Below, one piece after another: positions 11,371-22,606 of a DNA stretch of 64,000 nt (position 1 is its first letter; every line of letters begins with the position of its first letter). This stretch comes from Gigaspora rosea (Eukaryota; Glomeromycota; Glomeromycetes; Diversisporales; Gigasporaceae). The DNA lies in assembly GCA_003550325.1 (NCBI GenBank), contig QKWP01002103.1, positions 18,850 through 82,849 of the forward strand, written 5' to 3'. Below the pieces are notes generated by a model. It did no database searches. It was not told where the DNA came from and saw only the letters and a list, made by a program, of their open reading frames with translations. The position numbers and the translations under genes were made by a program.

Positions 11371-12265
11371 TATATTTTTTACTTTAAGCATTAATAATAT
11401 TTAGAAATTTTGATATAATTTAGAATTTTGACATTATTTTGAAAATCGCAACAATCTTATTAAAAGTGAAAAAACCATTTATGACATTATTTCGGTACTT
11501 AAATAATCATTATTATAAATGATTTGGTACGATTAGGTCAATTATACCATATTAAATACTCCTATATTCTTATATAATAATAAATTTATTGTTGTCGATA
11601 CAAGTAGTAAAACAGGTAAAAAAGAGAGATGATGCATATAACAAATTAAAAGATCAAGACAATAAACAATAAATTTTTGTATTAAAATCGAGGACTAGAC
11701 AAGAAAATTTAATATACAATAAAGCAATGTTTTTGAATTATACCATATTTCAGAAGCCTCGTATATACTGTAGCAATTTCAAATGAAATCACAAAGAATG
11801 TAAACAAACCATACTCTACGTATTTTGTACTCCGTTTCTTGTATAAAGAGCAAAGCTTCAAATTGAATGATATATCAAATCTTATACTTTATAACTGATA
11901 GATACGTATATTCATACGTACATACGTACGTTTAATTGTGATGTGAGCTTTTTGATCTCGTCTCTAAATTGACTAAAGTTTAGAAAAAAATTGCTCTATG
12001 TTTAAGACAAAAGTTTCATTTTTTAAAAGTTGAGATTCAAACACTCGTTGCGCGTAGAATATCAATATATATATATATACGGGATATTTCGTGTTTTAAA
12101 TTTACACAATAAATTCATTATGATGTTTAAAAATTATTTATATTCTTGTGTATATCCAGTACATATCTTTTAAAAAATTTTTTATTTTTGAAAGTGAAAA
12201 AAAATGTTAAAAATAAAATTTGACAAAATTTTTAAAAGACAATATTCCAAAAAAAAAAAAAAAAA
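11371..12265. other. Spacer downstream of the four-exon gene
   Basis: AT-rich with an (AT)n run near 12067 and alternating cgtac repeats near 11920. No gene seen. It would include the 3' region of the membrane protein gene that ends at 12266. Confidence 0.5.
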
Positions 12266-13618
12266 TTAATGGTTTTCCAAAGCTAGTACAAAGCAACTTA
12301 GCCTAGAAAGTACAAGGGCTATCGTAACAGAAATGATAGTAATGCAAATAACTTTCCAAGTATTAGTTTCAGGCACATAAATACGTTTTCTAGGTAAAAT
12401 CTTGTAACAATGAGTATCTAACCAAATGTAGTAAGCGAAAATTCCATATGATAATGCGTAACTTAAAGAACCTAATAGGTAACTAATTATTTAAAGATAA
12501 AAATTAGATAGTATGGTTAAGATCTATCTATATAAGAATTTCACATAAAGATAGTAGGTATACTTACGCATTGGGATGATTCAGAAATATTAAAAATAAG
12601 GAATCACCTAAAAGATGAACTATTGAAGCAAAAACCAGAGCTATAAGCTGTTTTGGTTGAGGGAGGAAACTTAAAGGAAGTGGATATTCAGAGCTGGATT
12701 CTTGTGGAATATCATCTTCTGATTGATCACCGGGCTCTGGGTTTTCTTGTTCAGTATTTAGAGGAAGATGGCTCTCATTTTCGTGAAGATTTCTGCGTGT
12801 GGTGAAGTACAAACGAATGAATATGATTACAAGAAGCACCTCTATGCTTTGGGCTATTCATAGGAATAAATAGAATTAATATTCGATTCGTTTACAATTC
12901 ATATATCTCGAATTAATAAAATTGTCTATATACCTTGTACTTGATACCAAAGTGCATCATAAGGCCAATCCAACCATACGCAACCAATAATTACGATAAT
13001 TAAATATCTAAGTACCCATACCCAATACTTAATCGCTGTAATCTTTCCACCATAATGAATACATACTAATAACGAAATTTCTGCAACGTTACACAATAAT
13101 CCAATTGGGGACCATAATTTTCCAATATCAAAGATCATGTAAGCTATAAAAGAGAGCCATGTGAAAAATATATAATTTGCTAAAAGTAAGTTAAAATAAC
13201 GAGTAGACGTGACAATTGAGTCATTTTTGTAAAAATGGGAAATGAGACGTTTATCATGAGGAGGGTAAAATGCCCAATAAAAACTCAAGATACTAGCGAA
13301 AAAACATATTGAACTAGAAAATAATAAAATTGTATTGAGGCGATTCGCATCGAGACCTATTATACGATAAATTAAGATATGTATTAAAGAGATTAAAATG
13401 AAGGATTCAAAGTCAACCTTAATACTATATTAACACAATAATTTTAAAAGCATTAATAAACCTGGAACATCAATATGCCATGTTGGATATCCGGTTAATG
13501 TAGCATTTGCTGCAATGGGTAGTTCAAATTTTTCTAGTCCGATAAATGACAATAAAGCAGCTATTAATGCTAAGGAACATGCTATAACAGCTATTGCAGG
13601 TCCAATTATAATACTCAT
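12266..13618 (-). CDS. Multi-pass membrane protein of unknown family, four exons
   Basis: Exons 13462-13618, 12934-13356, 12568-12853 and 12266-12482 join in frame into 360 residues plus TAA. The introns are GTTTAT...AATAG, GTATAT...AATAG and GTAAGT...TTAG, with phases 1, 1 and 2 that match on both sides. ATG at 13618 is the first in-frame start after a stop. About eight or nine hydrophobic helices: residues 3-30, 57-78, around 100, 127, 150, 192, then three after a Glu/Pro-rich hydrophilic loop (NTEQENPEPGDQSEDD) coded by exon 3. The four-exon frame without lesions argues for a functional gene. I do not recognise the family; it is neither a typical 7TM GPCR nor a transporter with a visible signature. 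Function is unknown. Confidence 0.8.
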
Positions 13619-14380
13619 TTTAATTTGGCTATCTGAAAATAGACAGAAAGTCCATGGTCTTTTTATATTATAATTTTTAACCAAATTCTCATGATCATAA
13701 AATGGCGTGAATGTATTTGCGTGAGTGAGAATATTTACTACGGATGTGCGTTAAAGTGAAAAATACACTAATCGAAATGACGTGATGAAATTTTTGTCTT
13801 TTTTTGGTTTGTATCACAAAACGTCATCATTTCCCACAAAATGGTCAGATGGTCATTGAGATCCCCGTTTTGTTGAAATATAAATATATTAGGTATGAAA
13901 GCCAAAAAAAGAAAAGAATTCACACGTACAAAAAGCGTCGAATGATTTTTGTATGCTATAATGATAAGTTATGAAATGGTACATAAAATTAATTTTATCG
14001 TTATTTCAACAAAAATGAAAAAATGATATTAGTTACGCACCGATGTGTCTTTTATTCTATTAATTGACCATTTCGTGATAGAACTATACAGATACTGTAA
14101 AGTATCGTATACGGGCCATTTGCTAGAAAATCGCTGTTTGAAGGGTAGATTAAAACTTGTGCTACACGAAATTTTGTACGCAAGGTCATATGCTTGAATT
14201 CAATTCGCCAAGTTAAAACGTCAATCTTCTGATTGTATTTTTAGAGCGTTATATCTTCGAAGAATTGATTTTTTCAAATCTAAAAATCTCAATATTTTAT
14301 TAAGATAATGTATAATAAGAATATATAAATAAGAATAGATACTTTAAACTTGAACTAAAAAAAAACTTAAAATTGGTTAG
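13619..14380. promoter_or_regulatory. Upstream region of the four-exon gene
   Basis: The block 'tcacaaaatgg ... gttgaaatataaatat ... gtatgaaa ... aaaagaattcacacgtac' (about 13820-13930) recurs in diverged form at about 18295-18375. No specific promoter element can be named. Confidence 0.3.
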
Positions 14381-14900
14381 AAAATGCCAAACGGTAATTT
14401 TTCCGGCGAATTACCCATAAGAAAATCTATTAATGAAAAAATTCGTGTTCTGTTTATAATGTTAATAATTCTGCCAATTCCAAGGTTATTCGAACTAGGC
14501 TAAATTGCTGTGAAAGTTTGACTAGACTGAAAGAAAAAATTTTAAAATTCGTATCATAGGTCCTATCCATTCGCCAATAGATAGATCTTTGTTGTGTAGA
14601 CACAAGTGTTAAGAATTTGCGACAGTTAATCAGATCTCATTAAGCTAATCATGAGAATGTATCAGTACGACATTTATATAAAACAAAAATACAAGAAAAT
14701 GAGTATTTAACCTGCTTTGTAGCGTTGATTAAAATGACGGGGAAGAAATTTTAGTGATACTGTATTATCGTGGAACAACGCCTATCTGCGCATTATTTTG
14801 TGTATATGCTCATTATTTAGAACATGCGCGTTATTTTGAGACGGAGATAAGATTTCTCCTAAACTTGCCTATTATATCTAATTACAGGTACTTGACAGAA
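14380..14900. repeat. Segmental duplication, copy 1 (partner about 17310-17800)
   Basis: Shared landmarks in order: 'gttaataattctgcca', 'ttattcgaact', 'tgaaagtttgactaga', 'gaatgtatcagt', 'ttaaaatgacggg', 'tactgtatt', 'tttctcctaaac' and 'attacttg/attacaggtacttg'. Both copies lie beside membrane protein genes of this cluster. The frame at 14754-15020 has no ATG (it begins GTG) and is not supported as a gene. Confidence 0.65.
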
Positions 14901-15016
14901 ACCCTAACATGGATTGAAACCATGCATATCATTTTCAGGGGACACATTGCTCATTTAACTGATATCACACCAAGTGAAAATTTATTAAAATATATATGCC
15001 TGCAACTAATCAAATG

Positions 15017-15032
15017 CTAACCCTAACCCTAA
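15017..15032. repeat. Interstitial telomere-like (CCCTAA)n
   Basis: CTAACCCTAACCCTAA. The flank 'gtcggctaaatgaac...gtcggtgaagtg' resembles the right half of the foldback at 17838-18080. Confidence 0.7.
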
Positions 15033-15125
15033 GTGATGTCGGCTAAATGAACCTTTGGTGAAATGACTGTCGGTGAAGTGAGCAACACCGAAAAGAAAAG
15101 TAGCGTATATTATTTTATAAAATTT

Positions 15126-15959
15126 TCACGACGGAACTTCTGCTTCGTTCTCAGGATAATTCTCCATTTCATTCTCAGGATAATTCTCCACTTCATTCTC
15201 AGGATAAATCTCCTTTTCGCTTTCAAATCTCTTTATAAATGTTCTAATAATGAATAATGTACAACTTAATATAGACCATAAATCTGTCCAAAACAATAAA
15301 AGTGAAATTTTGTTTGCTTCCTTTAAAAGACCGTAAAATAGTATGTAATGATCTATTACTATTTCAATTAAAATTAAAATAATAAAAAAAATTATCACGG
15401 TTTTATACACAAAAAACTTCCACCATATGAGAAAACTGACTAAAGAATTAACTAAAAAAAGAATTATAAACGGAATACAAGTACTTAAATCGAAACCAGA
15501 CATAAAAAAAATTACACTTAAATAAATAAAGACGCCAATTATTATAACGACAACAACTATACAGGGAATAAAAATATAATCTTTACGTTCTATATAAATC
15601 ATAAATATTATTATTATTGTTATTATTGTTCCTACACTGTTAACACTTATTAAAGCTATAGTTGTTTTACTAAAACCTTCTATCGCGTAAAAGAATATAG
15701 GCGGAAAAATAAACAATTGGAATATTATAGAGGCAATAAAGATTACGACATGAAGCCAGTATATCCCACACCAAATATCTAGAATTACATCTAGAATTAT
15801 AAGGACTAAGAGAATTACAGTGATCACAACATAAGGAACGTGTTCTTTCGCTTCAAAGTTAAACAAATCAGACAGTTGTAGTCTTGCTGATACTGAAGGA
15901 AATAAATAAATTAAAAAAAAAAGATGTTTAAAGAAGGATTTCCCTGCCATTATTTCCAT
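15126..15959 (-). CDS. Multi-pass membrane protein with acidic repeat tail
   Basis: ATG at 15959 (MEIMAGKSFF) gives 277 residues in one exon; the longer frame to 15983 would need GTG. A hydrophobic N-terminus ending near SVSARL looks like a signal peptide or first helix. A conserved LFNFEAKEHVPYVV segment and about seven more very hydrophobic Ile/Val-rich helices follow. The tail repeats an 8-residue unit (YPENEVEN / YPENEMEN / YPENEAE), coded by 24-bp tandem repeats at about 15126-15205. The protein at 19028-19360 is a truncated paralogue. The family is not recognised; a membrane role is all that can be said. The frame is intact. Confidence 0.75.
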   Translation of the reverse strand: MEIMAGKSFFKHLFFLIYLFPSVSARLQLSDLFNFEAKEHVPYVVITVILLVLIILDVILDIWCGIYWLHVVIFIASIIFQLFIFPPIFFYAIEGFSKTTIALISVNSVGTIITIIIIFMIYIERKDYIFIPCIVVVVIIIGVFIYLSVIFFMSGFDLSTCIPFIILFLVNSLVSFLIWWKFFVYKTVIIFFIILILIEIVIDHYILFYGLLKEANKISLLLFWTDLWSILSCTLFIIRTFIKRFESEKEIYPENEVENYPENEMENYPENEAEVPS

Positions 15960-17300
15960 AATATTGGAATATAATAAATTCACGTATTTTTTTGAAAGTT
16001 AACGGTAGAATTATTTTCATTAAAATTTATAAACTCTATGTTAGGTCTTATAAACTTAATAAATTAGTTCTCATATCCAGGCCGTATCAAATTCTGCAAA
16101 TTCTGTAAATTTTTGAAAAATTTTTGACGATATCTATTATCCGAATGGGTTTTTTTTAGATTCTTGTAACATTTTTTTTATATATATATAAATTTTTTGA
16201 AGTAAACCTTTCCAAAAAAAATAAGTCTTGCTCAGTTTGATTTTATTTTACCGCAAAAATTTGGTATATAAATACTTTAAAAAATGACTCAACTTTGAAA
16301 ATAAAAAATTAAAAACCGGGTTGCCGGTTCATTTTTCGAACCAAAATTAACTCTTTATGGTCTTATGAATTGTGTGACTCATGATAAGACTTACATAATA
16401 CAAATAATTTTATTTGCGTACTAGGTATTAGGTACGACAAGTTACATAATAAGAAATGAATGCCCCATCATGGTTTCAAGTTCATAGCTTACCGGACTTG
16501 AGAATTGTGCAAATTTAGATTTTCCCAAAAAAACAGTATGCAAATATGTCAATCGCCTGTCGTTAAACGATGGGCTATATGGTAATAAATGGGAAGCATA
16601 AAGAGAACTGTCATCGAGGTTTCAAGTTTATTGCCTATTGATTTAGAAGTCGATGCTTTATTTTTTGGGGTTCCAAGGACATCAACATTGCATAATCCCA
16701 ACGTATGTTGGGCCCATCGTTAAACGGCGGGCTATATAAGAAAAATGGGTGTCATAAAGAGAATTATCGTATTCAGTAATTGTGTTTGGCAAATAATAAA
16801 CTTAAATTCCAATTAGAAATTGCACGTACCTGGATAGAAATTGTTATTATGTTACATAGTAATTTATTCGGATAACCCGATAATTCCCGATTAGAGGTTT
16901 TCCCAACAGATATAATCTCTAAATTCGATGACATGTTTACTGTACGCAATTATGTTGTACGAAAAATAAAACTACCCCTTTACTACTACAGTACTAATTA
17001 TGATGAATATGTTGGCACTTTACGTCGAATTATTGTTCATTTTCTATGATCTCGTGATTTTTTCCTTGATATTTTTGTGTTACGAAATTTGTCAAATATC
17101 ATGAAAAAACTTCTAGTGTTGGGCACGGTGTTCCAAGGAATGCCTTTTGGGCATGCCCATATCATGTGATTATTAATAGCTAATCATGTGGTACAATTAC
17201 ATGTTGATTGGCTACTATATATTCAAAAATTAGAATACGTAGTAAAAAAAAAAAATTTATTTTAATCATGACATAGTGAAAAGCTAAGTGAAGTTATTTA
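15960..17300. other. Intergenic region with a decayed direct repeat
   Basis: The stretch 'cgttaaacgatgggctatat...aaatgggaagcataaagagaa' (about 16562-16605) recurs as 'cgttaaacggcgggctatat...aaatgggtgtcataaagagaa' (about 16721-16762), with 'gaatgccccatcatggtttcaag' nearby. No gene seen. Its left end is upstream of the gene at 15126-15959. Confidence 0.5.
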
Positions 17301-17309
17301 ATAAACATT

Positions 17310-17800
17310 ATGGTTATAAGAAAATTTATTAGTGAAGAATTTATGTTCTGTCTATAAAGATGTTAATAATTCTACCAGTTCCAAGTTATTCGAACTGGAA
17401 TAAATTGTTATGAAAGTTTGATTAGATCGATACGAAAGAATCATCTTAAAATTTTGAGTCTTTTACATTCACCTGGCTTCCATTTTTGACTGGTGTATCA
17501 TAACGTCTACCCACCAATCGATATCTTCGCCATTTATCACTGCGATAATTGATCCTGTACCGACCAGGTACTGTATTAGCAGTTATAAGAATGTATCAGT
17601 CTGACATGTACAGTACGTAAAGCGAAAATACAAAGAAAATAGTTTGTGTGTTAATTAAAATGGCGGGAAAGAAAATTTGGTAGTACTGTATTGTTGTGAA
17701 ATAATGCTCACCTGTGCGTTATTTAGAGCACGCATATGGACGTTATTTTAAGACAAAAATAAATTTCTCCTAAACCTGACTATTATATTTAATTACTTGT
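17310..17800. repeat. Segmental duplication, copy 2
   Basis: Colinear with 14380-14900 (same ordered landmarks), roughly 75-80% similar by eye. It precedes the foldback at 17838. Confidence 0.65.
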
Positions 17801-17837
17801 TGAGCCCTAATATAGGATGCATATCTCGATCTGTATT

Positions 17838-18080
17838 ATTTCACCGACTAATATTTCACCGGCAACCTGGTTTACCGACAATTCATTTACATTTAAGTTC
17901 ATTTCACTGACAGTTTATTTCGATGACAGCTCATTTTCACCGACAAGTTTTTTTAAAAAAATTGCACTACTCTTAACCCTAATTCTAAACTTGTCCTTAA
18001 CAACAATGATCAGAATTACTTTGTCGATGAAATAATTATCGGTGAAATAAACTGTCGTTGAAATGAATTAATTGTCGGTG
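17838..18080. repeat. Foldback built from TTCACCGACA / TGTCGGTGAA motifs
   Basis: Left side has 'TTTCACCGACTAATATTTC', 'TTTACCGACAATTCATTT' and 'TTTCACCGACAAG'; right side has 'TTTGTCGATGAAATAATTAT', 'CGGTGAAATAAACTGTCG' and 'GAATTAATTGTCGGTGAA'. A partial copy with the same motif lies at 15034-15085. Likely a decayed MITE. The plus frame here (17817-18035) is a by-product. Confidence 0.6.
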
Positions 18081-18780
18081 AATTGAACGGAGCCTGCGCA
18101 ACTCTCTGGGACGCGCATGAGCGTTATTTTGAAACCATGCATATCATTTTTAAGTGCATGATTTTCTAATAACGTCCGTGACCGTTATTTGCGACAATAC
18201 AGTAATAAACTTATTATTTTCCCTATTAGTCATTGACCTTAACCATTCGATCATTTTTTTTCAGTTTATTCGTAATCGCAGAATAAACATCTCTCACAAA
18301 ATGGTTGACCCCCGCTTCGTTGAAATAAATAATATGCTAAGTATGAAAAAAGAATTCAAATGTACGTACGTACGTACGTTATTTTTAGCTAGATCTACTA
18401 TGCACAAAATTTTAATTTTATTCTAGTAGTGATAAGTACAGCATTAATGATGCCTGATGCAACTCAAGTGATCTGACGCAACCATATAGTTGAGGCATTT
18501 ATATACAGTATCAAATTAATTTTTTTCACACCATATACTTTCATGGTAAGACTTAGTTTTCAGATTACTCTCAGCTTCATCATAAAAACTTGCTTAAATC
18601 CTTTAATAATAATAAGACCAAATTTTCCCAAAACACTAAATTTACTTCTTTTATATAATATCACTGTTCAACTAATAAGAAAAAGTATTATATGTCGCAG
18701 ATCATAATTTAACATTCTATACTTAACCTGCTAGCCTTCTAAAACCCATTAATACTTGTTTATTATAATTTTTTTTAAAA

Positions 18781-18810
18781 CTAACCCTAACCCTAAACCC
18801 CTAACCCTAA
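18781..18810. repeat. Interstitial telomere-like (CCCTAA)n
   Basis: CTAACCCTAACCCTAAACCC followed by CTAACCCTAA. Four imperfect units. Confidence 0.75.
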
Positions 18811-19027
18811 AAAATGTACCCCAAAAAAATTTAGTTTTCGAGATTTTATACTATCGTTTCATTTTAATCTGGATTTCATTATGATTTGTCACATTATATA
18901 TTCATAATCCTCCATACTAAAATTAAATTTGCAACAAAAAAGTCAAAGATGAAAGACTAATAAACGGAACATGAATCTTAATATCAAATACTGATAAAGA
19001 CCATTATAGCTAAAAAGCCAACACTTA

Positions 19028-19360
19028 TTATGTGAATAAAAACATAATAATCATTTTCTCTATAACTATTCCTACACAACAAATACTTATTAAAGCTACT
19101 ATTTCTTTACGAAAACCACTATTTATACAATTTAATATAGGTAGAGAAAGAAAAATTAAGAATTGGAATATTGTCAAGGTTACGAAACTACGCAAGTATA
19201 TTTTATGATTAACTTCCGAAGTTATCTCAAGAATAATAAGAATCATAAGAATTATAAAGATCACAATATAAGGGATGTATTCCCATACTTCAAAGTTAAA
19301 CATTTCCTCAAGAAATGATTTTTTAGGTATATGAAGGATGTATCTGTCTGAGTCAATCAT
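19028..19360 (-). CDS. Truncated paralogue of the 15126-15959 membrane protein
   Basis: ATG at 19360 gives 110 residues. MFNFEVWEYIPYIVIF parallels LFNFEAKEHVPYVVIT of the gene at 15126-15959, and the hydrophobic spacing that follows also agrees. The frame stops at 19028, where the paralogue continues for about 150 residues. Just beyond the stop another frame (IISVGFLAIMVFISI) resembles the paralogue's next helix, so a frameshift or nonsense change cut it short. Probably a pseudogene or a short membrane protein; no later exon was found. Confidence 0.55.
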   Translation of the reverse strand: MIDSDRYILHIPKKSFLEEMFNFEVWEYIPYIVIFIILMILIILEITSEVNHKIYLRSFVTLTIFQFLIFLSLPILNCINSGFRKEIVALISICCVGIVIEKMIIMFLFT

Positions 19361-19793
19361 TATAAAGTTGTTTAAAGGAATTTCTTTTTCTGATGTTATG
19401 TAATTTTGGAATATATAAGTTTATAATTTTTTAAGGTTATAGTAGAAGTTAGTAAATTTATAAGCTTATTTCCTTGTTATGTCAACTTATGCAATACAAT
19501 TATGTCCGGAGAGAGGTAGAAAACTTGCCGCAGATTATTAGACACCTATTTAGTTGCACTAAATTTTTAGCCGAAGGCAAAAAGGAAAGCAATGATTAGA
19601 ACGTAAGGTTACGATCTTCAATCACGTTAGCGTTTATGAATACGTACGTACCGTATTAGGGTGCGGACATCAATTAAGGGTAGGGTGAACGTAGATCAAT
19701 TTTCATATGATCTACGTGGTACTATAAGATTTTATATAGAAATTAAACACATGCCCCTGATAAAACTTTTTAGAAATGTGACCAATTTTAAGC

Positions 19794-21690
19794 TAGGGTA
19801 CGGAATGGGCCGGGCCGGGCCGGGCTTGTTCAAAAAAACCCCAAACCTGGAAAATATTTTTGAGCCCGGGCCCGGCCCAGGAAAAAAAAACCCCCAGAAA
19901 AGTGGGCCGGGCCGGGTTTGTCTTAAATTAGGCCCAGCCCGGGCCCGGCCCGTAAGTATATGTTACGCATTTCATAAGTTTAGCTTTACTATGATCACTT
20001 CATTTTCATCCACTTCTTTTTTGTTTTATTTTTAGCCAGCGACTTTATTTTCGTAACGTTAGTAGTTTAAAAATTCGTACAAGTTAAAAAAATAAAAAAT
20101 GATATACAGTATAATCAAAAAGACATATAAAAACTCCGGATCAGCCCAAATCTGAGATCTGCGCAATGAGAAAATATAATAGAATGATTGGCTTGTCAAC
20201 GAAGTGACGAAGCCAACATTATTGCGAGATCGGAAATGACATCATTGTACATGGATTTGTAAGCATAATATGATGTTCATGCTGAATCATGTGAAAGTTA
20301 GTATATATGAGGAAAACTTTGCATTAAGAAGATTTATCTTTGGTTTTGCTATCGCCCGCCTATGATATTAGGCTGGCTTCATCGTCCCACCCATCCCACC
20401 CAAAAAGGGTACTATCTGAATTAAAGATTAATCTTGAGGCTCCACGGCTGTGTAGCAATGCTAGGGCTTTAATCGCATCTCAATGACTATAAGATATAAA
20501 GTCTGCTTAGTATGATCAGTCTTAGTAGCGCACTGACCGTTCGATCAATGGCTAACTTGTACCTTATGATAATAGGCATTAGCAGATATAAGGCTCCACG
20601 GATGGGTGACAGTGCAAGGACCTTATTTGCAGCTCAATGGTTATTGATATAGAGTATTTTAGGTTTGAATTAAGTATCTTATACTGCTAAGCGCTAATAG
20701 GGCTCTACGGCTGCATAGCAGCGCAAGGACCTTAATTGCAATGACCACCTGGCCAACAATTTAAATATCATATGCAAATGAGCATTGGCAGATGTAAGGC
20801 TCTATGGATAAATAACAGTGCAAGGACCTTAATGAATTGATATGGAGTCTGCTTTGTAATGAAGCCCGATCAACGTTTTAACCTTTAGCCTACTGAATAT
20901 GATCGTGGCTTATTGACCAAAAGCAGCGCAATGACCACTTGATTAATGATTAGGTTGTGCCGAGACGAATTATATTGGTCATGAGTCAAGATTACTGGCC
21001 GGATTAAATGGTATATAATAGAGTCTGCTTTGGACTTGTTTGTGGGATCGTAGGGGAATGGGTTTTTCCCAGACAAATAAAATGATTTTTAGCTTGTCCA
21101 AAATTTGTTTGGGTTTTTTCATCCTGTTCCGCCAACCCATCAGATGTCCTTAAATTTATTTGATATATGTGGCCTATTAAGATGACGGTCTCAAACAATA
21201 ATTTGTCTATACACGAGTAAACAGAACAAAACGAACATAACTGTAACGATCCTCTTCGAAGTACTATGTGGCAGCGATCCCATATATTTTTTCCTTCATA
21301 GTAAAGATCCGATTGAGTATAAATAAGAACTGAGGAATAAATAATAAAAATATTCGCTTCTAAGCTAAGTTCTTGGGGTTACTGATTATTTTTGGTTATT
21401 GAATATAGACGTTCTTTCAAACATTACATTCCCAAAGAGTACTTTAAACTGCATAAATAAGTTACACAATTGGTTTACATCAGCCAATTATACGAATGTC
21501 TCCCTATGAACTGGGCCCATTGGGCCAAGCCCGGCATGCTTATAAAGCCCAAACCCGGCCCGGTATTTAGAAGGCCCAACCCAAGCCCGGCCCACAAAGT
21601 AACAGGTTTTAAAAATTGGGCCCAATCTAGGCCCAAGCCCGGCCCAGCCCGCAAATTTCCGGGTTTGGCCCGGCCCATTCCGTACCCTAG
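19794..21690. mobile_element. Element with GC-rich iterated terminal repeats (GGGCC type)
   Basis: TAGGGTACGGAATGGGCCGG at the left is perfectly inverted at the right (CCGGCCCATTCCGTACCCTA). For about 160 bp inward both ends are packed with GGGCCGGGCC / GGCCCAAGCCCGGCCC tracts. Flanks show CTAG on both sides, giving a TA or CTAG duplication; no 9-bp duplication is visible. The interior (20040-21500) has no coding frame. Frames drawn through the ends (19661, 21470-21778) are low-complexity artefacts. Inserted into the TTAA MITE. Confidence 0.8.
20430..20870. repeat. Four decayed tandem units inside the GGGCC element
   Basis: 'ggctccacggctg.gtagca.tgc', 'ggctccacggatgggtgaca', 'ggctctacggctgcatagca' and 'ggctctatggataaataaca', each followed by 'gcaaggacctta' and a Leu-free AT-rich tail. 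They start near 20437, 20591, 20701 and 20799. No RNA gene model fits. Confidence 0.65.
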
Positions 21691-22606
21691 AATGAGCCCT
21701 TATTTTCATAATCGTGAAATTCTAGAACTCATAATATTTGAAAAAATCCACCTTCATATATTGATAAAAAAAACTTAGGTAGGCCTAAATTTACTTAGGT
21801 AGCACAAAAAATTGCTAATTCTGATTGGTCAGATCACGTTGTTTACAATCCTGATTGGTCAATCACATGATTTAATATGATTACAACGTGATTACTATTA
21901 GAAATGATCTACGTTCAAGTAATCAAAACTATGTTAGTTGTGTTGATCAATTTACTATGATCAAATTTTTTTATATAAATGTAAATTGAATATCTGATAT
22001 ATTATATTTAATTATAAGAAAAAGTGCGAATTTCTAAAATATTCAGATAAAATTGTACTTATTTTTCAAGTTTCTTTTGAATGAAGAGTATTTCGTTAGA
22101 ATTATCTCAAAGCTTCTATGTTTGATTTTTTTGCAAAAGCCTAAATTTCAACTTATGGCTTCGAGATGACTTTTTTTTTACTCTAAATTAATAAATTTTA
22201 AAATACTCTATATGCAAATGCTCAAAACTTACATATTGATAGAAAAGTTTCAAACATGGCTTTATTCTTCAGTATTTCATAAACAATTTATGTAAATTTC
22301 AAGGTAATTTGATGCCTTGACAAAAAGTTGAATCGTTTTGAAAATTTTATGTCGATATTAATAATATCGTATATTATTATAAAAATTGGTCATATTGTTC
22401 GTGTAATCTGAAAAATCTGTAATATAATACATGTCATAAGTTCGCTAGCATAGTTTTGATTATGTCGCACCCTAGTACCGTATGTTAAGAATTAATATTG
22501 CGTAACATGCATTGTTAAATAAATTAGATTTACATTTTGCCGACAATAATTCACCTAAAATAAAATCTTTTGCCTAGATAAAAAGTCTGAATAGAAATTT
22601 GATATA

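Larger units (their letters stand above)
19678..21921. mobile_element. TTAA-type MITE, split by a GC-rich element, right end eroded
   Basis: Left end TTAA then GGGTAGGGTGAACGTAGATC matches the element at 32914-33282. The right end keeps 'attactattagaaatgatctacgttca' (to about 21917) but has lost the terminal CCCTACCC before the TAA. Interior landmarks (catatgat, 'gataaaactttttag', 'gattggtcagatcacg', 'acaacgtgatta') are shared in order with that copy. Confidence 0.7.
19657..22474. mobile_element. MULE-type MITE O with two elements nested inside
   Basis: 9-bp direct repeat GTACCGTAT at 19648-19656 and 22475-22483 flanks ends TAGGGTGCGGACAT (left) and, inverted, ATGTCGCACCCTA (right). The inner terminal segment TAATCAAAACTATG follows at the right end (complement, 22447-22465), but at the left it is displaced to 21919, because a TTAA-type MITE sits inside the left TIR. 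A 9-bp duplication is typical of Mutator-like elements. Net length without nested DNA is about 570 bp. No ORF. Confidence 0.8.

Noticed and set aside
14754..15020. 88-codon plus-strand frame
   Set aside because: Starts at GTG, overlaps the duplicated spacer and has no counterpart frame in the second copy at 17.7 kb.
21470..21778. Gly/Pro/Ala-rich frames on both strands, also 19661-20035
   Set aside because: They are translations of the GGGCC iterations of a transposon end, open in several frames at once.
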